A stretch of DNA of 64,000 nucleotides, from NCBI RefSeq assembly GCF_900105025.1, contig NZ_LT629759.1, positions 62,001 through 126,000 of the forward strand, written 5' to 3'. Numbering within the stretch: the first letter of the stretch is position 1; each line of letters starts with the position of its first letter. Source of the DNA: Parafannyhessea umbonata (lineage in GTDB: Bacteria; Actinomycetota; Coriobacteriia; Coriobacteriales; Atopobiaceae). The position numbers were made by a program, and so were the translations under genes. Below are positions 59,402 through 64,000 of the stretch, piece by piece. The notes beneath the pieces were generated by a model that was given only the letters and a program-made list of their open reading frames with translations, did no database searches and had not been told where the DNA came from.

Positions 59402-61273
59402 CTACGCCACGCTCAGGATCACGGTCGCAAACGGCGGCAGCGTGCACGTGAGCACGTGCGTGCTTGCGTCCAGCGCCACGGCCTCGGTGCCGCGCGGCGT
59501 GGTGCCGGCGTACACGTCCCAGTCGCTGTCGAGAAGGACCTCGGCCTTTGCCGCGCCAGGCACCTCTACCTCGTAGCCCTCCTGGGTTGCGCCAGAGAGG
59601 TTCAGCACCGCGACGATGCGCTCGCCCGTCGCCGGCTGCGCCTGCGCGCCCCCGTCCTTCTCGCCCGCGGGCGCGTTCGCGCCTTCGTCCGCCGCGGCCG
59701 ATCGGCGCTCGATGGCGTAGGTGCAGCGCTCCGTGGACGCGACGTCCAGCCACGTAAAGCCGTGCTCGGCGTAGTCCTCCTGCCACAGGGCCGGGTGGTC
59801 CAGGTACAGGTGGTTCAGGTCCGTGCAGAAGCGGTAGAACGCTTCGTGCTTGGGGAACTTGCGCATGAACCAGTCCTGCTCGCGGCGCTCGTCCCACTCG
59901 CGCAGCTGCGCCACCTCGGACCCCATGAAGTTCAGCTTCTTGCCGGGGTGCACCATCATGTAGCAGTACAGCGAGCGCGCCTGCGGGAACTTGAGGTCGC
60001 CCTCGCCCCACATCTTCTGGGCGATGGTGGCCTTGCCGTGGACCACCTCGTCGTGGCTGAGCGGCAGCAGGTAGCGCTCGTTCCTAAAGTACATCATGCT
60101 GAAGCTGAGCTTGTGGTAGTTGCCGCTGCGGAAGTACGGGTCAAGCTGGAAGTAGGAGAGCGTGTCGTGCATCCAGCCCATGTCCCACTTGTAGTCGAAG
60201 CCCAGGCCGCCCTGCTCCACGGGGCGGGTGGTGCCCTCGTAGTCCGTGGAGTCCTCCGCGATGGTGAACGTGCCCGGGTTGAGCGACTTCACGCCGGAGT
60301 TCAGGCGCTTCATGAACTCGACGTTCTGGTTGTTCACGCCGCGGGACTCGTCGCCCTGCCAGTAGATGATGCGGCTGATGGCGTCCATGCGCACCGCGTC
60401 GAAGTGGTAGCAGCCCAGCCAGAAGTTCACGGAGCTCTGCATGAAGCTGCACGACTCCCCGCGGCTGTACATGAAGTTGTGACTGCCCCACTCGCTCACG
60501 CCCACTGCCCGGTTGGGGTACTCGAAGAGCGGCGTGCCGTCGTAGTTGGCGAGGCCCCACGCGTCCGTGGCAAAGTGCACGGGCACCACGTCCAGGATGC
60601 AGCCGATGCCGGCCTGGTGCAGCGTGTCCACTAGGCGCATGAGCTGCTGCGGCGTGCCGTAGCGGCTCGTGGGGCTGAAGAACCCCGTGGGCTGGTAGCC
60701 CCACGATCCGTCGAACGGGTACTCGCACAGGGGCATGAACTCAACGTAGTTGTAGCCGGCCTCCTTTAGGTACTCCGCCAGCGGCTCTGCCAGCTCCTCG
60801 TAGGTGTACCAGTCCGCCGGGTCGTCCGAGGGCTTGTCGCCGGAGCGCTTGCGCCACGATCCCACGTGCATCTCGTACACGTTCAAGGGCCCGTCCAGCT
60901 GGCGGTTGCGCCGCGTGCGCCCCTCCATCCACGCGGCGTCGCCCCACTCGTAGGCGAGGTCCCACACGATGGAGCGGTGGCGCGGCCTCAGCTCTGACGC
61001 AAACGCGTACGGGTCCGCGTGGTCCACGTAGCCGCCGCCGTGGTAGATGCGGTACTCGTAGTGGTCGCCCGCCTTGGCGCCGGGAACCTCCGCCTCCCAG
61101 AAGTTGCCGTCCTGCGCACGGTGCATCTCGTGCGGGCCGTCGTCCAGAAGCACGACGATGCCGTCCGCCGCGGGCGCGAACGTCCGGAAGACGACGCCGC
61201 CGGGCGTGGCATGCGCGCCCAGGTGGTCCTGCGCATAGAACTCGGTGCCGCGATAGAAGTTCTGGATGTCCAT
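59402..61273 (-). CDS. glgB: 1,4-alpha-glucan branching enzyme
   Basis: This 623-residue GH13 enzyme has an N-terminal CBM48-type domain (AHATPGGVVFRTFAPAADGI), then the catalytic barrel: FDAVRMDAISRI with nucleophile Asp297, TIAEDST with acid/base Glu340 and LLPLSHDEVVHGK with His407-Asp408. It makes alpha-1,6 branches in glycogen. A low-complexity insertion of Ala/Gly/Glu (about residues 530-555) sits in the C-terminal domain. AAGGAAGG precedes the ATG. It is downstream of the DUF434 gene in one operon. Confidence 0.95.
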   Translation of the reverse strand: MDIQNFYRGTEFYAQDHLGAHATPGGVVFRTFAPAADGIVVLLDDGPHEMHRAQDGNFWEAEVPGAKAGDHYEYRIYHGGGYVDHADPYAFASELRPRHRSIVWDLAYEWGDAAWMEGRTRRNRQLDGPLNVYEMHVGSWRKRSGDKPSDDPADWYTYEELAEPLAEYLKEAGYNYVEFMPLCEYPFDGSWGYQPTGFFSPTSRYGTPQQLMRLVDTLHQAGIGCILDVVPVHFATDAWGLANYDGTPLFEYPNRAVGVSEWGSHNFMYSRGESCSFMQSSVNFWLGCYHFDAVRMDAISRIIYWQGDESRGVNNQNVEFMKRLNSGVKSLNPGTFTIAEDSTDYEGTTRPVEQGGLGFDYKWDMGWMHDTLSYFQLDPYFRSGNYHKLSFSMMYFRNERYLLPLSHDEVVHGKATIAQKMWGEGDLKFPQARSLYCYMMVHPGKKLNFMGSEVAQLREWDERREQDWFMRKFPKHEAFYRFCTDLNHLYLDHPALWQEDYAEHGFTWLDVASTERCTYAIERRSAAADEGANAPAGEKDGGAQAQPATGERIVAVLNLSGATQEGYEVEVPGAAKAEVLLDSDWDVYAGTTPRGTEAVALDASTHVLTCTLPPFATVILSVA

Positions 61274-61321
61274 GCTCTTCCTTCCTTATGGGTGGGGCTC
61301 CCCGGCAGGGGGGCGCGTCTC

Positions 61322-62266
61322 TTACGAGAGGAACGTGTCTCCCGGGTCCTGTACGCTGATGGGGATCATCGGGATGCGGCTCGCGGGGCCCTTCTCGTCC
61401 GACGCGGCGCTCGTGCCGAAGGTGGAGGCGTCCGCCTCCAGGATGTCGCGCGCGGGGTCCGGGTACAGCGGGTCCTCGTCCGGCGCGATGGCGTCCAGCA
61501 CCCACGCGTCGTCCACGCGGTCGAGCGCCGCTGCGTCCAGGCTCACCCAGCTCTGGCAGTGGTCGATCACCGCACTGTCGTTCGTGGCCACGTACGCGCG
61601 GCCCGCGAGCTCGTTGTCCACGTTGTCCACGAGGGCCGCCTGCACCTTGGGCAGGTTGGGCTGGATGTTTGCCAGGGCGCGCACGTAGTCCGCTATCGTC
61701 TTCGCAAGGCGGCCGGAGTTGCGCACCGGGCGGTCGAAGTAGAACGTGGCCGATGCCACCTGCGCCTCGGTCAGGAGGTCGAGCACCAGGTCGATGGCCT
61801 GCATCGTCTGCTCCACGGAGCGGTACGTGCCGTTTATGCCCGCAAGGTCGCGGATGGCGCCGTCCTGCGCGCGGATGAGCGGGGAGCGCACGAGCGCCAC
61901 CTCGAGAGGCACGATCACGTTGAAGCCGTCTATGCACACGTCGCGCCCGCGCAGGTCCTCGAGCTTCAGGTGCTTCGCGGCGCGCGCGGCCCGCTTCGCC
62001 TCGCCGCTCACGCCACGGTTCAGAAACAGCCGCTGGCGCGTGGTGAACTGGTAGCGGTTGCCCACGAACTCCACGGCCGTCTCGCGCGGGTAGCCGCGGT
62101 CCAGCAGAAACGACAGCTCGGCCGCCGCGCGTTGCAGGGTCTCCATCGACTCCGTGCCAAAGTCCTTCTCGTCCGTGGGCTGGTACCCGCGGCGAGGCGC
62201 GGCCGCACCGTCCGTCAGGGTGCCGTCGCTTGCGTTTTCGTTGCTATGGGTGATGTCGTATGACAT
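61322..62266 (-). CDS. DUF434 domain-containing protein
   Basis: This is 314 residues behind AAGGAG. A polar N-terminus (about 35 residues) precedes the DUF434 core: ETLQRAAAELSFLLDRGY then ETAVEFVGNRYQFTTRQRL, DVCIDGFNVIVPLEVALV (a PIN-like acidic start) and FYFDRPVRNSGRLA with another Asp. The family is thought to be a metal-dependent nuclease-like fold of unknown role. It is the first gene of the glgB transcript, 48 bases upstream of glgB. Confidence 0.85.
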   Translation of the reverse strand: MSYDITHSNENASDGTLTDGAAAPRRGYQPTDEKDFGTESMETLQRAAAELSFLLDRGYPRETAVEFVGNRYQFTTRQRLFLNRGVSGEAKRAARAAKHLKLEDLRGRDVCIDGFNVIVPLEVALVRSPLIRAQDGAIRDLAGINGTYRSVEQTMQAIDLVLDLLTEAQVASATFYFDRPVRNSGRLAKTIADYVRALANIQPNLPKVQAALVDNVDNELAGRAYVATNDSAVIDHCQSWVSLDAAALDRVDDAWVLDAIAPDEDPLYPDPARDILEADASTFGTSAASDEKGPASRIPMIPISVQDPGDTFLS

Positions 62267-62417
62267 GGGATGCTCCTTGGTTTGCCGGCGTTTCGCACGG
62301 ATACTCCTAGTCTACCCATCGCGCGCCCGCCCGTGTGCCGTGGCGCAACTTCCCACACGCCGCTCGGCAGGCTTTCCGCACGGCGTGCGCGGCACGCGCG
62401 CCGCCTGGACGTGCCGC

Positions 62418-63101
62418 CTACGCGCCTGCGCCCATGCCCGCAAATCCCGTCTGGCGCAGCGCCTCGTACAGCACGACGGCGACCGCGTTCGAGAGGTTGA
62501 GCGCGCTTATGCGCCAGTCGTCCACGTTCACGAAGTTGCCGCAGATGTCCTGCCGCGCAAGGGGAGAAGCGCCGGCCCCCGCGCTCGCGGCCGCGTCCCC
62601 AAGCGAGGCCTCGTGCGCGGCCCACGCGTCGCGGTTGGAGAGCGACCTCGCGTCCGGAAGCATGGGGATGCGCTCGCAGCTTGCGGGGTGCGCGGCGAGC
62701 ACCTGCTCGGGGATGCCGGTGCTCTCGGATCCAAACACCAGGAAGTCGCCGTCGCGGTACGTGGACTCGGCGTACGTGCGTCGCGCCTTCTTCGTCAGCA
62801 GATGCAGCCCGGGCGTGCCTGCGGGCGCGTTGCCCGCGGTCGCGGCTCCGTCACCCTGGCCGCGCGCGCCGTCGTCCCCGCCCGCAAGGCCGTTCCGTCG
62901 CAGGAACTCGTCCCAGCTGGCATAGCGCGTGACGTCCAGGTTTGGCCAGTAGCCAAGGCCGGCGCGGCGCAGCATGCGGCTGTCCAGGCTAAAGCCCAGG
63001 GGCTCCACCAGGTGCAGGCGCGATCCCGTGAGCACGCACGTGCGCCCTATGTTTCCCGTGTTCGCCGGGATCTCCGGCGCGTAGAGCACGATGTTGAACA
63101 C
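62418..63101 (-). CDS. trmL: tRNA (cytidine(34)-2'-O)-methyltransferase TrmL
   Basis: This is 227 residues from GTG 63101, behind GGGAGG (an upstream ATG at 63152 would add 17 residues). SPOUT knot motifs are YAPEIPANTGNIGRTCV, FGSESTGIP and NLSNAVAVVLYEAL at the end. It 2'-O-methylates the wobble base of tRNA-Leu in E. coli. Two Gly/Ala-rich insertions (about 76-100 and 178-192) make it longer than the usual 155 residues. It is divergent from the HAD gene. Confidence 0.9.
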   Translation of the reverse strand: MFNIVLYAPEIPANTGNIGRTCVLTGSRLHLVEPLGFSLDSRMLRRAGLGYWPNLDVTRYASWDEFLRRNGLAGGDDGARGQGDGAATAGNAPAGTPGLHLLTKKARRTYAESTYRDGDFLVFGSESTGIPEQVLAAHPASCERIPMLPDARSLSNRDAWAAHEASLGDAAASAGAGASPLARQDICGNFVNVDDWRISALNLSNAVAVVLYEALRQTGFAGMGAGA

Positions 63102-63311
63102 CAGCGATGCCTCCCGTCCCGCCCGGCGCGCGCCCTGCGCGCCCGCGGCCATCTACGCGGCCCCATGGCGCGCGTCTCCGTCCCAGCATCATAGGCGCAT
63201 TCCCCCTGCGCGCGCACGCCGCGCCGCCGCAGTGGTATCGTGACGTGACGGCGCCGTCGGCCCGCGCGCAAGCCGCGTGGCCGAGTACGGCGCATCCGGG
63301 AGGGAGGCACC

Positions 63312-64000
63312 ATGATCAGGCTGTTCGCGTCGGACCTCGACGGCACCCTCCTCAACGCGCTGCACCGCACGGACCCGGTGGTGCTGCGCTCCATAGCCCG
63401 CGTGCGCCAGGCTGGCCTGCGCTTCTCGCTCGCAACGGGGCGCACGCTCAGGAGCGGCCGCCAGATGGGCTTTGCGGGCAACGTGTGCGTCGTGTGCGCA
63501 AACGGCGCCATCGTGCTGGACGAGGGCGGCGCCCCCATCCGCACCCGCAGTCTGGATCCCGCCTTCGTGCAGGAGCTCGCCGCGGCGTTTCCCACGGCGC
63601 CGCTCGAGTTCGTGACGGTCGCGCACACCTACCACCTGCAGAGCCTGGAGCAGCACCGCGCGTCCTTTGGCAACGCGCCGCTCGCCCGGCGGCTCCTCAT
63701 GCGCGCGCCGGGGCTCGTCGGGCCTCCGGAGCACGTGTATAACGTCACGCGTGCCCAGCTCGCCTCGCTCGACGTGCTGAAGGTGAACGCCCACCTCCAG
63801 GGACCGGGCCTCGCCCAGGACGTCCACGCGTTTCTCGCCCGGCATGCCGACGTCGCCACCAACGCGCCGTTCGACCCGTGCATGTTCGAGATAACGGCCG
63901 CCGGCGTCAACAAGGGGGAGGCCCTCGCGTGGCTGGCCGCGCGCCTGGGCATCGCGGAGGACGAGGTGGCCGTCTACGGCGACGGCGGAAACGACGTGGT
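63312..64000 (+). CDS. Cof-type HAD hydrolase, C-terminus beyond the window
   Basis: The frame runs off the window after 229 codons. HAD motif I is FASDLDGTLL (5-14), motif II LATGRTLRSG and motif III begins with the NKGEALAWLAARLG lysine. The last visible residues, YGDGGNDVV, are motif IV of Cof-type phosphatases. The C2 cap domain lies between. It is a probable sugar or flavin phosphate phosphatase. AGGGAGG precedes the ATG. Confidence 0.9.
   Translation, partial: MIRLFASDLDGTLLNALHRTDPVVLRSIARVRQAGLRFSLATGRTLRSGRQMGFAGNVCVVCANGAIVLDEGGAPIRTRSLDPAFVQELAAAFPTAPLEFVTVAHTYHLQSLEQHRASFGNAPLARRLLMRAPGLVGPPEHVYNVTRAQLASLDVLKVNAHLQGPGLAQDVHAFLARHADVATNAPFDPCMFEITAAGVNKGEALAWLAARLGIAEDEVAVYGDGGNDV

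Overview
The window is a GC-rich, densely coded bacterial chromosome segment. Most genes start 5-10 bases after a GGAGG-type ribosome binding site. The gene set (two-subunit transketolase, peptidase T with a YfcC-family carrier, LarB/LarC, a DUF434 protein beside GlgB, separate AICAR formyltransferase and PurO-type IMP cyclohydrolase, many small stand-alone oxidoreductases) suggests an anaerobic or fermentative actinobacterium of class Coriobacteriia, probably Atopobiaceae/Olsenella-like. That placement is an inference from gene content and base composition; no rRNA or other taxonomic marker lies in the window. No tRNA, rRNA, insertion sequence, prophage or CRISPR array was seen.

Layout. 1-7365: an L-ascorbate (ula) operon, entered at the 3' end of the EIIC gene (EIIC, EIIB, a predicted propeller protein, UlaG, UlaF, UlaE), followed by a fructose-6-phosphate aldolase-like transaldolase and a split transketolase. 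Together they would turn ascorbate into pentose phosphates and then glycolytic intermediates. The ulaE frame carries an in-frame TAG at codon 19. 7366-7833: an AT-rich stretch with a decayed coding remnant. 7834-10656: peptidase T and a YfcC-family carrier. 10771-15208: small accessory genes, including a BFD-like/DUF1653 fusion, an ArfB-like rescue factor, an Rpn-type nuclease, a TMEM175-like channel, and an SdpR/SdpI pair with a perfect operator palindrome. 15239-22231: a two-gene amino-acid ABC system without its ATPase, a hydrolase next to xanthine phosphoribosyltransferase, methionine aminopeptidase, a nitroreductase and a Gfo/Idh/MocA dehydrogenase. 22652-34644: AlaX, cupin, HD hydrolase, class-III aminotransferase, two D-2-hydroxyacid dehydrogenases, BrnQ, RF3 and an iron alcohol dehydrogenase.

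34798-43975: LarB and LarC of nickel-pincer cofactor synthesis with an RsmJ-like methyltransferase, a G3E metallochaperone GTPase with a nitroreductase, and a CPA1 antiporter followed by a nitroreductase, a YhhN protein and a ComB-like phosphatase. 44032-44710: an AT-richer VapBC-type toxin-antitoxin pair. 44810-46875: SRAP peptidase, a CmpB-type membrane protein and a NUDIX hydrolase. 47218-49305: the purine pair purO-purH behind a ZTP (pfl) riboswitch with an overlapping terminator. 49739-55132: a truncated gene, then an export pair (heptad-repeat surface protein and MMPL transporter) facing a TetR regulator. 56014-64000: HAD phosphatases, hydrolases, glycogen branching enzyme, a DUF434 protein and TrmL.

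The least explained material is non-coding: six copies of a TATCTACGCCA-like box at about 21-bp spacing (47022-47138); five 35-bp palindromic elements with conserved cores and co-varying outer arms (49389-49646); several clean operator palindromes (14136, 55209, 56756); and a recurrent GGCGAGAAG/CTTCTCGCC motif at gene boundaries, once as a perfect 22-bp palindrome. All coordinates and motifs were read by eye; no similarity search or folding program was run.
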